Positions 50,178-59,556 are shown, counted from the stretch's first letter. The stretch is DNA of 64,000 bases from Psychrobacter celer (GCF_016107555.1 NZ_JABASU010000016.1:1-64000), one strand, 5' to 3'. The notes: generated from the letters alone by a model not told the origin. Program-made: numbers and translations.

Positions 50178-50274
50178 ATTAAGAAAGCAGTTTTTTATAC
50201 TGTCGCTTATGTATCGTCGATTATATATTGTTGTCTATATATAGTCGGCAGTATATCGAATCGGCTTTCTTAAT
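50178..50274. repeat. 97-bp palindromic MITE-like element with CATC target duplication
   Basis: Perfect 11-bp terminal inverted repeats ATTAAGAAAGC / GCTTTCTTAAT, continued by further pairing through ATACTG / CAGTAT. The direct repeat CATC flanks it at 50174-50177 and 50275-50278. It has no coding capacity. It lies 8 bp beyond the stop of the leftward ribbon-helix-helix gene. Confidence 0.72.
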
Positions 50275-50282
50275 CATCTCTG

Positions 50283-50612
50283 CTAATCGTCGTTTTGTAG
50301 CTCGGATAGGGGGTGGGAGATGTTGTTATTGTGAGTCACCACGATGGCCTCATCGATGATGCGTTGACTGACGCCGCGCTTGCGCAAAGACTCGATAAAC
50401 ACTTCATCGTGCGCTAGGGTATAGTCTTGATGATCACGATCAAGCCCTTGACGGATGTATAGGCGAATCAGTCCTTGAATACGTTTAAAGCCCAGCTCTT
50501 TTGAGGTGGTCTCTAATAATGCGATCATCTCTTCAGACAGCCGAATACTAACCGGGCGCATGATTTTTTGCGGATGGTCAGAAAACTTATTTTTTACACG
50601 TGCAGGTATCAT
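50283..50612 (-). CDS. Ribbon-helix-helix (CopG-like) protein
   Basis: A 109-residue protein. The ribbon-helix-helix core is MRPVSIRLSEEMIALLETTSKELGFKRIQGLIRLYIRQGLDR (residues at about 18-60), a DNA-binding fold typical of small repressors and antitoxins. The C-terminal part (YTLAHDEVFIESLRKRGVSQRIIDEAIVVTHNNN) is helical and charged. No toxin gene is adjacent. The start is uncertain: ATG at 50612 (used) or the ATG at 50561 at the beginning of the domain; neither has a good ribosome site. A target cannot be named. Confidence 0.7.
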   Translation of the reverse strand: MIPARVKNKFSDHPQKIMRPVSIRLSEEMIALLETTSKELGFKRIQGLIRLYIRQGLDRDHQDYTLAHDEVFIESLRKRGVSQRIIDEAIVVTHNNNISHPLSELQNDD

Positions 50613-50775
50613 AATAAACCATTATTTTTAGTGAGTAGGAGTAAAATATTCAGACAAAACGAACCCAAGCAAATTACTCTTACCATACAACAAAATCGCC
50701 CAAATGAACACCGCAGCGGTATTTATATCACTGATTTCATAAGAGAATTGTCTGAGCCAAAAATGACAGCCATAA

Positions 50776-50808
50776 AAAAACCTTCATCAAATAATGATGA
50801 AGGTTTTT
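50776..50808 (-). terminator. Terminator of tRNA-Asn
   Basis: A perfect 14-bp stem AAAAACCTTCATCA / TGATGAAGGTTTTT with a 5-nt loop, 6 nt beyond the 3' end of the leftward tRNA. Confidence 0.9.
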
Positions 50809-50814
50809 CGTATA

Positions 50815-50890
50815 TGGCTCTCCAACCTGGGCTCGAACCAGGGACACACGGATTAACAGTCCGTTGCTCTACCAACTGAGCTATTGGAGA
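50815..50890 (-). tRNA. tRNA-Asn (anticodon GTT)
   Basis: The minus strand reads TCTCCAATAGCTCAGTTGGT, then the anticodon arm ACGGACTGTTAATCCGT, then CCTGGTTCGAGCCCAGG and TTGGAGAGCCA. 76 nt, all arms pair, CCA encoded. Confidence 0.97.
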
Positions 50891-51507
50891 ATAAGCTGTG
50901 ATAACGGTAAATATGACAAGCTAAAAGTAATTGCTGTCTGTGTTATGTGGGGCACATTTTAGCCAAGTCGGTATAGGCTGTCAACCTTATTTTGACATAA
51001 TTCGCAAATATTCTTTAGTTGTTGTGAAGTTTGACTGCCAGCCTTCAGTCCTTGACGCATTTTAGCGATAAAAACGACCCTAATATGTCATAAGCGCACC
51101 TCAGAATGATGTATCTATAAGACGGCGCGTTAGGGCGGATAGGTCTGGATATGGATGGGCTTGATAGCGTGTTTGTTTTGTTAAAACCTCTATCTACCTG
51201 CGGCGTGTAACAAAAAAATAGCAGCGATATGCTACTTTTATTTATGGCTTAAGAAATCTGCTGTCAGCGTTGGTTACCAAGCTTTTGCGGGCAATTTGAT
51301 TAGACAACTTGGCTATCTTTTTGAATATAAAAGCAATCTGTACATCGCTTGAAATAAAAAAACTGCTGGGCTGCTCTTCACATTGCTGGACTATTTCTAT
51401 AAAATACCGACCGTGTGGTTTCTTTGGGAGCTACATTCTATTATTTATTACTTATCCATTTCACTCAATCAAGCGTGTACGCTGGATTTAACACAGGTGT
51501 CTTAGCT
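50891..51507. other. tRNA-Asn-SMR intergenic region
   Basis: Contains the tRNA-Asn promoter. The remaining roughly 500 bp up to the SMR gene shows no supported gene, repeat or RNA. Confidence 0.4.
50956..50984 (-). promoter_or_regulatory. Sigma70 promoter of tRNA-Asn
   Basis: On the minus strand, TTGACA (50984-50979), a 17-bp spacer and TAAAAT (50961-50956), followed by a roughly 60-nt leader. Confidence 0.82.
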
Positions 51508-51852
51508 ATGAGTCCTACCATCATTGCTTACGGTTATCTTGCCATCGCTATCATTTGTGAAGTGGTTGGCACGACCTTTTTGGTCAAGTCAGAGCAATTT
51601 ACCCGTTTGGTGCCAACCCTGATTATGGGCGTGCTTTATGCCATCTCGTTTTATTTGTTGACCCAGGCCATCAAGACCATACCACTTGGCATCGCCTATG
51701 CGCTGTGGGGCGGTCTGGGGATTGTGCTGACCTCACTAGTCGGGGTGTTCTTTTTTAAGCAAAGTCTTGATACCGCGGCGGTGGTCGGTATTGCGATGAT
51801 CGTCGGCGGTGTGGTGGTGATGAACGTATTGTCAAACTCGGTGGTGCACTGA
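51508..51852 (+). CDS. Small multidrug resistance (SMR) transporter
   Basis: A 114-residue four-helix inner-membrane protein of the EmrE/Qac branch. The essential Glu is in YLAIAIICEVVGTTFLVKSEQFTRL, followed by PTLIMGVLYAISFYLLTQAIKTIPLGIAYALWGGLGIVLTSLVGV, the SMR signature with the conserved Trp, and the last helix GIAMIVGGVVVMNVLS. Members work as dual-topology dimers exporting quaternary cations in exchange for protons, and some export betaine or choline. The ATG at 51508 has an AGGTG upstream and starts the conserved helix; the start at 51415 is rejected. The TetR gene begins 13 bp downstream. Confidence 0.92.
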   Translation: MSPTIIAYGYLAIAIICEVVGTTFLVKSEQFTRLVPTLIMGVLYAISFYLLTQAIKTIPLGIAYALWGGLGIVLTSLVGVFFFKQSLDTAAVVGIAMIVGGVVVMNVLSNSVVH

Positions 51853-51865
51853 CAGGTAGGTAAAA

Positions 51866-52465
51866 ATGAACATGGACACAAAAATGGAAACGAAAAACGC
51901 GCATAAACGTAAAAAACAGCCAGAGCTGGTGCGGCGGGCGCTGCTCGATGAGGCAGCACGTATCACGCTAGAGCAGGGCTTGTCTAAAGTGACCTTTCAA
52001 GCGGTGGCAGATGCCGTCGGCGTGACCAAAGGCGGAGTGATGCATCATTTTGCTACCAAGGACGCGCTTATCTTAGAGGTATTTTATGATGCGATGGCCA
52101 AGTTTGAGGCAGAAGTCAATGCTGCCATGGCAAAGGATCCGGTCAGCTACGGCTCGTTTACCCGCGCTTATATCGACGCCACCATCAGCTTAGGCGAAAA
52201 AGGGCAGGCCGAGTTTAATAGCCAAGCGACTTTGTATGTGTTGATGCTAGGAGACCGGATGCTACGCGAACGCTGGGCTGAGTGGTCAAATGAGCAGCTA
52301 AAAAAATATGCCGCTACCGACAATAGCGAAACGCTATGTATGGTACGCCTGGTCGCCGATGGTATTTGGCTCTCTGACTTTTCGGGTATCGATATCTCGG
52401 ACAAGGCCTCAATACGTGAGCGCTTGATAAATATGACGCAGCAAGACTTTGATAAACAGTTTTGA
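51866..52465 (+). CDS. TetR/AcrR-family regulator
   Basis: A 199-residue repressor-type protein. The N-terminal helix-turn-helix is residues at about 22-68 (RRALLDEAARITLEQGLSKVTFQAVADAVGVTKGGVMHHFATKDALILEVF). The ligand domain includes FTRAYIDATISLGEKGQAEF. It is not a BetI: the BetI N-terminus and STGIISHYF recognition helix are absent. Coupling to the SMR gene with a 13-bp gap suggests that it controls that exporter; it is also the only regulator near betB (136 bp). An inverted repeat TTGACCAA / TTGGTCAA follows its stop codon. Confidence 0.9.
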   Translation: MNMDTKMETKNAHKRKKQPELVRRALLDEAARITLEQGLSKVTFQAVADAVGVTKGGVMHHFATKDALILEVFYDAMAKFEAEVNAAMAKDPVSYGSFTRAYIDATISLGEKGQAEFNSQATLYVLMLGDRMLRERWAEWSNEQLKKYAATDNSETLCMVRLVADGIWLSDFSGIDISDKASIRERLINMTQQDFDKQF

Positions 52466-52474
52466 TAAATGACT

Positions 52475-52507
52475 TTGACCAATAACTTGATAAACAGCTT
52501 TGGTCAA
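52475..52507. promoter_or_regulatory. Inverted repeat upstream of betB, candidate operator
   Basis: TTGACCAA (52475-52482) and TTGGTCAA (52500-52507) are perfect inverted repeats with a 17-bp spacer. The surrounding 65 bp also repeat a GATAAACAG-like unit two to three times. It could be the site of the adjacent TetR protein. Confidence 0.45.
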
Positions 52508-52600
52508 TAACACGCACATAGAAAATTTTATCTTTAACCTATGACGGCACGATTGACTGAACGCTTTTTTATAAATTCTCAGTCGCCTTAAGGAAAACTT

Positions 52601-54115
52601 ATGACAACTACTCAGACAAACGTAAATAATTTACAAGACATTATCGACTTAACACAAACGCAGACCGCTTATATTAACGGTCGCTATCTGGCGGTCGATG
52701 GAACGCTGACTACCTTTGACGATATCAACCCAGCGACAGGTGAAGTGCTGGCGAGCATTCAGCAAACCACTGCCGAGCAAATCGACGAAGCGGTAAAAGC
52801 GGCGCAACAAGGGCAAAAAGTGTGGGCGGCAATGACCACAGTTGAGCGTGGCCGCATTTTGTCAAAGGCAGTTGCGATATTGCGCGAGCGTAATGATGTA
52901 CTGGCATTGCTTGAAACCAAAGACACGGGCAAAGCGCTGTCTGAGACTAAGTATGTCGATGTCGTCACAGGTGCCGATGTTGTTGAATACTATGCCGGTC
53001 TTGCGCCAATGATTGAGGGCCGCCAGATTCCACTACGTGATAGCAGCTTTGTCTATACGCGCCGTGAGCCACTCGGCGTCGTCGCTGGTATCGGCGCATG
53101 GAACTATCCGATTCAGATCGCGATGTGGAAGGCTGCGCCAGCGTTGGCTGCTGGTAATGCGATGATTTTTAAACCCTCAGAAGTCACGCCACTGACGGCA
53201 CTTAAACTGGCGGAAATCTTTACTGAGGCGGGCATGCCAGATGGCGTCTTTAACGTCGTACAAGGCGATTATAAAGTAGGCGAAGCATTAACTCAGCATC
53301 CTGATATTGCCAAAGTCTCGTTTACAGGCGGCGTGCCAACGGGCAAAAAAGTCATGGCAAGCGCGGCATCATCGTCTCTCAAAGACGTAACCTTAGAGCT
53401 GGGCGGTAAGTCGCCATTGATTATCTTTGACGATGCCGATATCGATATGGCAGCGGATATCGCCATGATGGCGAACTTCTATAGTACCGGTCAGGTCTGT
53501 ACTAATGGCACGCGTGTGTTTATCCCAAAAGCGCTACAAGCTAAGTTTGAAGAAGCGATCTTGACGCGGGTCAAACGTATCAAACTCGGTGATCCGATGG
53601 ATGAAGATATTAATATGGGGCCGCTAGTGAGCTTCCCGCATATGGAGCGTGTGCTTGGCTATATCGAGCAAGGTAAAGCTGGCGGCGCGCGTCTATTAAC
53701 TGGCGGTGAGCGAGTAACAACTAGCGAGCTTGCCAATGGTGCCTTTGTCGCGCCAACGGTGTTTACCGATTGCAGCGATGATATGACGATTGTACGTGAG
53801 GAAATCTTTGGCCCTGTGATGTCGATATTGACTTATGAGACTGAGGAAGAAGTCATTCGCCGTGCTAATGATACCGAGTACGGCTTGGCGGCAGGGGTGG
53901 TAACCAAAGATCTAACCCGCGCGCATCGTGTCATCGGTCAGATTGAAGCGGGTATCTGCTGGCTAAATACTTGGGGCGAGTCGCCTGCGCAAATGCCAGT
54001 GGGCGGTTATAAGCATTCAGGTATCGGCCGCGAAAACGGCATCGAAGCCCTTGAGCATTATACGCAGACCAAATCTATCCAAGTCGAACTGGGTAAGTTT
54101 GAGTCGGTATTTTAA
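52601..54115 (+). CDS. betB: Betaine aldehyde dehydrogenase
   Basis: Oxidises betaine aldehyde to glycine betaine, the second step of osmoprotectant synthesis from choline. The 504-residue ALDH has [65 protein letters not shown] and [16 protein letters not shown] with the nucleophile Cys. It ends [33 protein letters not shown]. The context with betA and a BCCT transporter supports BetB over other aldehyde dehydrogenases. A TTAAGGAAAA ribosome site precedes the ATG. Confidence 0.95.
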   Translation: MTTTQTNVNNLQDIIDLTQTQTAYINGRYLAVDGTLTTFDDINPATGEVLASIQQTTAEQIDEAVKAAQQGQKVWAAMTTVERGRILSKAVAILRERNDVLALLETKDTGKALSETKYVDVVTGADVVEYYAGLAPMIEGRQIPLRDSSFVYTRREPLGVVAGIGAWNYPIQIAMWKAAPALAAGNAMIFKPSEVTPLTALKLAEIFTEAGMPDGVFNVVQGDYKVGEALTQHPDIAKVSFTGGVPTGKKVMASAASSSLKDVTLELGGKSPLIIFDDADIDMAADIAMMANFYSTGQVCTNGTRVFIPKALQAKFEEAILTRVKRIKLGDPMDEDINMGPLVSFPHMERVLGYIEQGKAGGARLLTGGERVTTSELANGAFVAPTVFTDCSDDMTIVREEIFGPVMSILTYETEEEVIRRANDTEYGLAAGVVTKDLTRAHRVIGQIEAGICWLNTWGESPAQMPVGGYKHSGIGRENGIEALEHYTQTKSIQVELGKFESVF

Positions 54116-54188
54116 TAGCTTGTTAACTGCCTGTGTTTTAACCATCTGTTTTAACTACCTGTTTTAATGTACAAAGAAAGCTGTCGTT

Positions 54189-54236
54189 AGTAAGCACGTC
54201 ATGTAGGTAAATACGCCGGCATGATGTGAGCTTACT
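54189..54236. repeat. Imperfect hairpin between betB and betA
   Basis: AGTAAGC pairs with GCTTACT and TCATG with CATGA across small internal loops. No T run follows, so it is more likely an mRNA structure than a terminator. Directly upstream (about 54130-54165) a CTGTTTTAA-type unit is repeated in tandem. Confidence 0.5.
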
Positions 54237-54273
54237 GATGACATGACGTATTTTTACTATTATGGAGCGTTTT

Positions 54274-55974
54274 ATGACATCAACCACACCTGAATATGAC
54301 TACATCATTGTCGGTGCAGGCTCAGCCGGAAACGTGCTGGCCACGCGCTTGACCGAAGATGCCAACATTAAGGTGTTGCTATTAGAAGCTGGTCGACCTG
54401 ATTATCGACTAGACTTTCGTACGCAGATGCCAGCGGCGCTCGCGATGCCGCTACAAGGCACTACTTATAACTGGGGCTACAAAACCGATCCTGAGCCATA
54501 TATGAATAACCGCGTCATGGACTGTGGCCGCGGTAAAGGGTTGGGCGGCTCATCACTCATCAATGGCATGTGCTATATCCGTGGTAATGCGCTCGATTTT
54601 GACGACTGGGCCAAAATCAAGGGCTTAGAAGACTGGACGTATCTCGACTGCTTGCCGTACTTTAAAAAATCAGAGAACTGCGACGCAGGCGAAAACGACT
54701 ATCATGGCGTCGGTGGTCCGGTAGAAATGACCACCTCAAAACCTGGGGTCAATCCGCTGTTTGAAGCGATGATTGAAGCGGGCGTGCAAGCTGGCTATCC
54801 GCGTACAGAGGATTTAAACGGCTATCAGCAAGAAGGCTTTGGGCCAATGGATCGTTTTGTCACGCCTAATGGTCGCCGCGCATCAACGGCACGTGGGTAT
54901 CTCGACCGTGCCAAACCGCGCAGCAATATCACGATTTTGACCGGTGCCTTGACCGATGTGATTTTGTTCGATGGTAAGCGTGCGGTCGGCGTCAAAGTTG
55001 AGCATCAAGGTCAAAGCAAAAAATTCTATGCCGCTCGTGAAGTGATCGTCTCATCAGGTGCTATCGCTTCGCCGCAATTATTGCAGCGCTCTGGTATTGG
55101 CCCTGGTCAGTGGCTCAAAGACTTGGGTATTAATGAGGTTTTAGAGTTGCCGGGTGTCGGTAATAATCTACAAGACCATTTAGAGCTGTATATGCAGTAT
55201 GAATGCAAGCTACCCGTGTCGATTGCCCCTGCCAATAAATGGTGGAATAAACCTGCGATTGGTGCTGAGTGGTTGTTTAATGGTACTGGTCTTGGCGCGT
55301 CCAATCAGTTCGAGGGTGGCGGCTTTATCCGTACTGATGAGAAATTTACGCACCCCAATATCCAGTATCACTTCTTGCCATTAGCGGTGCGTTACGATGG
55401 TCGTAGTGCGGTGAAATCGCACAGCTTCCAAGCGCATGTGGGCTCACTACGATCACCGAGTCGTGGCCGCGTCAAGCTCACTTCAAGAGATCCCAACGCG
55501 CATCCAAGCATTTTATTTAACTATATGTCGCACGAGCAGGACTGGCAAGAGTTCCGCGCGGCGATGCGTATCACTCGCGAGATTATGCATCAGCCAGCGC
55601 TTGACCCATATCGCGGCCGTGCTATCGCGCCGACCGATGATCTGGTGACCGATGCGCAGTTGGATGAGTATGTCCGCAATCATAGCGAGACCGCTTATCA
55701 TCCGTCGTGTACCTGTGCGATGGGTGAGGGTAATGATTCGGTGGTCAATGGTGAAGGGTTGGTACACGGTATCGATGGTCTGCGTGTCGTTGATGCGTCG
55801 ATTATGCCAAATATCATTAGTGGTAACTTAAACGCTACCACCATTATGCTGGCCGAAAAAATCGTTGATAAGATGCGTGGTAAACAATTACCACGCTCGA
55901 CAGCGGATTATTATGTCGCCAATGGCGCACCGCTCAGAGCTGAGCCGATGCGTGCTTATCATATGACTGTATAA
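54274..55974 (+). CDS. betA: Choline dehydrogenase
   Basis: A membrane-associated FAD enzyme of the GMC family oxidising choline to betaine aldehyde. The FAD site is [22 protein letters not shown], followed by [40 protein letters not shown] (GMC signature 2) and the active-site [11 protein letters not shown] region preceded by ETAYHPS. 566 residues from the ATG at 54274, which has GGAG 6 nt upstream; the ATG at 54262 is less well placed. It follows betB by 158 bp. The gene order betB-betA-betT, without betI, is notable. Confidence 0.95.
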   Translation: MTSTTPEYDYIIVGAGSAGNVLATRLTEDANIKVLLLEAGRPDYRLDFRTQMPAALAMPLQGTTYNWGYKTDPEPYMNNRVMDCGRGKGLGGSSLINGMCYIRGNALDFDDWAKIKGLEDWTYLDCLPYFKKSENCDAGENDYHGVGGPVEMTTSKPGVNPLFEAMIEAGVQAGYPRTEDLNGYQQEGFGPMDRFVTPNGRRASTARGYLDRAKPRSNITILTGALTDVILFDGKRAVGVKVEHQGQSKKFYAAREVIVSSGAIASPQLLQRSGIGPGQWLKDLGINEVLELPGVGNNLQDHLELYMQYECKLPVSIAPANKWWNKPAIGAEWLFNGTGLGASNQFEGGGFIRTDEKFTHPNIQYHFLPLAVRYDGRSAVKSHSFQAHVGSLRSPSRGRVKLTSRDPNAHPSILFNYMSHEQDWQEFRAAMRITREIMHQPALDPYRGRAIAPTDDLVTDAQLDEYVRNHSETAYHPSCTCAMGEGNDSVVNGEGLVHGIDGLRVVDASIMPNIISGNLNATTIMLAEKIVDKMRGKQLPRSTADYYVANGAPLRAEPMRAYHMTV

Positions 55975-56336
55975 ATAAACGTGCCAGCGAGTAGGCACGA
56001 TATAAGGATAATATAACGTCAATTTCAAATAAAAGGCCTTTCAACGTAAAGGTCTTTTTTATCAGTGCAAATTTGCTGGCACCCTTGTGAGCGCTGACAT
56101 CATCAGTACCGCACGCAAATGAGTATGTCAGCATATCGGCTTTATTTTGCGCTGATTATCTTTTCATTATTTTTTAAAGGTGGTGCTAAGGGGTCTGCGG
56201 ACTGTTTAGCAAATTTTTATTGATTGGTACTGCTTTGTGCATCCTGCGCTTATATAGATAACGTGGTAACTCTGCACTATGTTATGACGGACAAAGCACT
56301 ATCAGATCCTGTTTCATTTACCTATTGAGGTCTTTT
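55975..56336. other. betA-betT intergenic region
   Basis: Contains a hairpin terminator after betA and the betT upstream region. No gene seen. Confidence 0.45.
56031..56058 (+). terminator. Intrinsic terminator after betA
   Basis: Stem AAAAGGCCTTT / AAAGGTCTTTT with a 6-nt loop and T run. Confidence 0.75.
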
Positions 56337-58382
56337 ATGTACAGCTCGCCATCAGAAGATGCGACGAAACCCTTGAGTCTAAATAAGACAGTTTTTTTAG
56401 GCTCAGCGATTATTTCTATTTTATTGATTATTTGGACGATTGCCTTGCCAGATTATAGTGAGGCATTATTAAGCGCGAGCATGGCGTGGGTATCAGAGAG
56501 TTTTGGCTGGTATTACATGCTGGTGGTGGCTGCTTATAGTATTTTTGCCTTGTTTGTGGGCTTTTCAAAATACGGCGATATCAAGCTGGGGCAGGACCAC
56601 GAAAAGGCGCAGTTTCCCTTTTTAGCGTGGGCGGCGATGCTATTTTCGGCTGGTATTGGTATCGATTTATTGTTTTTTGGTGCCTCTGAGCCATTGATGC
56701 ATTATCTCACCCCGCATACGGGGCTAGAGCCTGCCAGTGCCGAAGCGATGCGCCAAGCGTTATCTCAGACTTTTTTGCATTGGGGTCTGCATGGCTGGGG
56801 TATTTATGCGCTTATCGGTATGGCGCTAGCGTACTTTGCCTATCGTAAAAACATGCCGCTGGCGCTACGCTCACCGCTGACGCCTATCTTTGGCGAGCGC
56901 CTAGTCAAAGGCTGGCTGGGTGATGGCATTGATACCTTTGGTGTGGTCTGTACCTTGATGGGGATTGCCACCAGCTTAGGCATCGGGGTGTTGCAGGCTA
57001 ATGCGGGTTTGACTCATGTCTTCGGTATCGAGTCGAGCAAGATGGTGCAGAGCCTGATCATCTTAGGCGTAGTAGCTGCTGCGGCTATCTCAGCGATGAC
57101 CGGTGTAGAGCGAGGGGTACGCCGTCTATCTGAATTCAATATGCTCTCGTCGATATTGCTATTAATCGCGATATTAGTGATGGGCAATACTGTGTACTTG
57201 CTCAATACCTTTACCCAAAGTGTCGGTCAGTATTTCCAAACCATCGTTTTCAAAACATTCGACGTCTATGCCTATGACGGCAGCGCTGGTGCCGATTGGA
57301 AATCAGGCTGGACGATATTTTTCTGGGCATGGTGGGTAGCTTGGGCACCCTTTGTCGGCTTATTTATTGCGCGTATCAGCCGTGGCCGTACCTTGCGTGA
57401 GTTTGTCTTTGGTGTGATGTTTATCCCGCTGGGCTTTATCTTTGCTTGGTTCTCTATCTTTGGTAATTCAGCGATAGACTTGGTCGCCAATGGTGCGACA
57501 GAGCTGGGTGAAATCGCTATCAATGACGCGGCGATGGGCATGTTTGCTTTGTTTGAGTACTTCCCTTTTAGTGATGTTTTATCATTCGCTGGCGTGGTCA
57601 TCGGGCTTATTTTCTTTGTGACTTCAGCGGACTCCGGTGCGCTAGTGCTGGCCAATCTTAGCTCCAAAGGTATGACCAATGATACTGATGCGCCGGTTTG
57701 GTTGCGCCTATTTTGGGCAGCGGCCACCGGTCTGATCACTTTAGGTTTACTGTTCGCAGGCGGCTTTGCTTCGTTGCAGTCAGTGTCTGTCATCGCAGGT
57801 TTACCATTTTCGCTGATTTTGGTGCTTTACATGATGTCGATGTGGCGCAGCCTAAAAGAAGAGGGCAATAAGCGTAAAGCCAGTACGGTTGGCACCGCAA
57901 ACGTACTTGATAGTGGTAAGAGCTGGAAAGCGCGTCTGCAGCGTATTGTTAGTTTTCCAAGCCATACGCAAGTCGAGCGGTTTTTACAAAACATCGTCAA
58001 ACCTGCCATGAGTGATGTCGAAAAAGAGCTAAGAGCTGGCGGTCTAAAGACATCATTGGATGTGCGAAATCTGGCCAATATCGGTGACGATCTCGATGCA
58101 GGTCTAGACGATGACAATGGTCAAATAGATGGTATCAAGCTGCGCGTCGGTCATGGCGATGAAGATGACTTTATTTATGAGGTCAATCTCATCAAAGCTG
58201 AGCGTCCTAATTTTACCCTGAATACCTCAACCAAGCATGCAGAGTTTTACTACCGTGCTGAGGTGTTTTTAAGCGATGGCTCGCAGGAGTACGACTTGGT
58301 AGGCTACACCAAAGAGCAAGTGCTGGTCGATATCTTGCATCAGTATGAGCGCCATTTGCAGTATCTACATTTAGAGCGTTAA
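56337..58382 (+). CDS. betT: BCCT-family choline/betaine transporter
   Basis: A sodium- or proton-coupled secondary transporter of the betaine-choline-carnitine family. Twelve or so helices span residues at about 20-505. The family's Trp-rich substrate segment is WKSGWTIFFWAWWVAWAPFVGLFIARISRGRTLREF, and GIGIDLLFFGASEPLMHY is near helix 3. A 175-residue cytosolic C-terminal domain (NKRKASTVGTANVLDSGKSW to HLQYLHLER) is as in E. coli BetT, where the tail tunes activity to osmolarity. Placement after betBA makes choline the likely substrate. The ATG at 56337 has GAGG upstream; a TTG at 56325 is possible. Confidence 0.93.
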   Translation: MYSSPSEDATKPLSLNKTVFLGSAIISILLIIWTIALPDYSEALLSASMAWVSESFGWYYMLVVAAYSIFALFVGFSKYGDIKLGQDHEKAQFPFLAWAAMLFSAGIGIDLLFFGASEPLMHYLTPHTGLEPASAEAMRQALSQTFLHWGLHGWGIYALIGMALAYFAYRKNMPLALRSPLTPIFGERLVKGWLGDGIDTFGVVCTLMGIATSLGIGVLQANAGLTHVFGIESSKMVQSLIILGVVAAAAISAMTGVERGVRRLSEFNMLSSILLLIAILVMGNTVYLLNTFTQSVGQYFQTIVFKTFDVYAYDGSAGADWKSGWTIFFWAWWVAWAPFVGLFIARISRGRTLREFVFGVMFIPLGFIFAWFSIFGNSAIDLVANGATELGEIAINDAAMGMFALFEYFPFSDVLSFAGVVIGLIFFVTSADSGALVLANLSSKGMTNDTDAPVWLRLFWAAATGLITLGLLFAGGFASLQSVSVIAGLPFSLILVLYMMSMWRSLKEEGNKRKASTVGTANVLDSGKSWKARLQRIVSFPSHTQVERFLQNIVKPAMSDVEKELRAGGLKTSLDVRNLANIGDDLDAGLDDDNGQIDGIKLRVGHGDEDDFIYEVNLIKAERPNFTLNTSTKHAEFYYRAEVFLSDGSQEYDLVGYTKEQVLVDILHQYERHLQYLHLER

Positions 58383-58448
58383 TGAGCTAGATGTTGAATA
58401 ACCAGATGTCAACTGGCTAGATACCGTGACAAGATTGTCTTTTAGATG

Positions 58449-58482
58449 ACCCCATAAGTTACAGTTAGCTTATGGGGTTTAT
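58449..58482 (+). terminator. Intrinsic terminator after betT
   Basis: A perfect 10-bp stem ACCCCATAAG / CTTATGGGGT with a 10-nt loop, followed by TTATTT. Confidence 0.8.
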
Positions 58483-58568
58483 TTATGAGCTGACGATAGG
58501 TCAATAGGTGGTATAAGGTAAAATATATAGAAATAAGTTGTAAAGTATAGTCATTGAAACATGGTATC

Positions 58569-58720
58569 TATAGTCGATGCACTCTAAAAAGCGCATAGCG
58601 CTACTGGAATGCTGTTTTTAAATGTAGGTTGCGCAGCCTCTGGGAACGCAGCACGCAAGTAAAGTTTATACCAGTAGCGCGTTTAAATTTATATAACAGT
58701 TTTATTTTCAACTGATTATA
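58569..58720 (+). repeat. MITE-like element, full copy B (152 bp)
   Basis: Starts TATAGTCGATGCACTCTAAA and ends GATTATA. Its right 60 bp are almost identical to copy A at 5571-5716 (TATACCAGTAGCGCGTTTAA, then ATATAACAGTTTTATTTTCA). The GCGCAGCCTCTG block is shared with copy A. Confidence 0.75.
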
Positions 58721-58788
58721 TACCAGCAGTACCATAGTGTACTCAAAGTATTTTGACTAAGACATACCCTATATAAAAGGATAAATCT

Positions 58789-59283
58789 GTGACCACACTC
58801 AAGTACCTCGCTCATTATTCTGAACATATTCAAAGCCAAGCGGCACGGCTCATCAGCGAGGGCAGGCTGGGCGACTATCTAGAAAGTAAATATCCCAATC
58901 GGCACCAAGTGCAAAGCGATAAGGCGCTTTATCAATATATAAACGACATAAAAAACCAGTCTATGCGCAAAATCGGCCCGCTATCGAATGTCAGTTATAG
59001 CAGCAAATTAAAAGTCCTCAAGCAAGCGTTGGGGGTTCATACCACGCAGTCTCGCGTCCAAGGTAGTAAGCTTAAATCGCACAACAGCATCACGGTGGCC
59101 AGCTTATTTAAAGAAGCGCCGCCTGAGTTTTTGCGCATGATCGTCGTGCACGAGTTGGCGCATTTTAAGGAGCATGAGCACAACAAAGCATTTTATCAAT
59201 TATGTTGCCATATGGAGCCAGAGTATCATCAGCTCGAATTAGACACGCGTTTATGGCTGCACTGGCGTGAGTTTAGATCTTAG
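58789..59283 (+). CDS. YgjP/DUF45-type zinc metallopeptidase-like protein
   Basis: A 164-residue protein with the metallopeptidase motif RMIVVHELAHFKEHEHNKAFYQL: His-Glu-x-x-His plus a third His downstream, the YgjP/WLM (DUF45) pattern. The N-terminal half is helical. It starts with GTG at 58789, 8 nt after AAAAGG; no ATG fits. Soluble and cytosolic. E. coli YgjP-type proteins are poorly characterised, so the substrate is unknown. It stands alone with its own terminator. Confidence 0.87.
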   Translation: MTTLKYLAHYSEHIQSQAARLISEGRLGDYLESKYPNRHQVQSDKALYQYINDIKNQSMRKIGPLSNVSYSSKLKVLKQALGVHTTQSRVQGSKLKSHNSITVASLFKEAPPEFLRMIVVHELAHFKEHEHNKAFYQLCCHMEPEYHQLELDTRLWLHWREFRS

Positions 59284-59325
59284 TTATAAAAATATTCATA
59301 AAAGGTAATATATATAACCTACTTT

Positions 59326-59356
59326 AAGAGTAAGGCATGGTGTCTTACTCTTTTTT
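59326..59356 (+). terminator. Intrinsic terminator after the YgjP-like gene
   Basis: Stem AAGAGTAAG / CTTACTCTT extended by an imperfect GCA / TGT pair, followed by a T run. Confidence 0.82.
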
Positions 59357-59448
59357 GCTTTTGATGGCTACGCATGACAGCTGCTTGGTGGATTACCTGA
59401 TGAAGTCACAAAGATATGTGCTATGGTAGTCGTTCTAAAGCATTATTA

Positions 59449-59556
59449 ATGGATGAAACATGGATGTTTTCTTATATTGGCAAGGGTTTTACCGCGGCCC
59501 TTACGCTGGTGGGGCCAATCATCATCGGAATGAAACCGTATGAGTATGACGATTAA
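59449..59556 (+). CDS. Possible 35-residue hydrophobic small protein
   Basis: ATG at 59449 (or 59464) to TAA. The product starts MDETWMFSYIGKGFTAALTL and ends MKPYEYDD, with a hydrophobic core (FTAALTLVGPIIIGM) able to span the membrane and a charged C-terminus. The ribosome site is weak and there is no homologue I recognise. It lies just upstream of the DMT permease. A speculative call. Confidence 0.25.
   Translation: MDETWMFSYIGKGFTAALTLVGPIIIGMKPYEYDD

Larger units (their letters stand above)
58383..58788. other. betT-YgjP intergenic region
   Basis: Contains the betT terminator and a full MITE-like element (58569-58720). No gene seen. Confidence 0.6.

Noticed and set aside
50002..50244. 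80-codon ORF between the lipoprotein and ribbon-helix-helix genes
   Set aside because: It runs through a terminator hairpin and into the 97-bp palindromic element, and has no ribosome site.
51866..52465. Calling the TetR regulator BetI
   Set aside because: Position suggests BetI, but the BetI N-terminal and recognition-helix sequence is absent, and the close coupling is to the SMR gene.
56031..56058. Possible attenuator or riboswitch between betA and betT
   Set aside because: The hairpin is a simple intrinsic terminator directly after betA; no conserved aptamer-like structure was seen.
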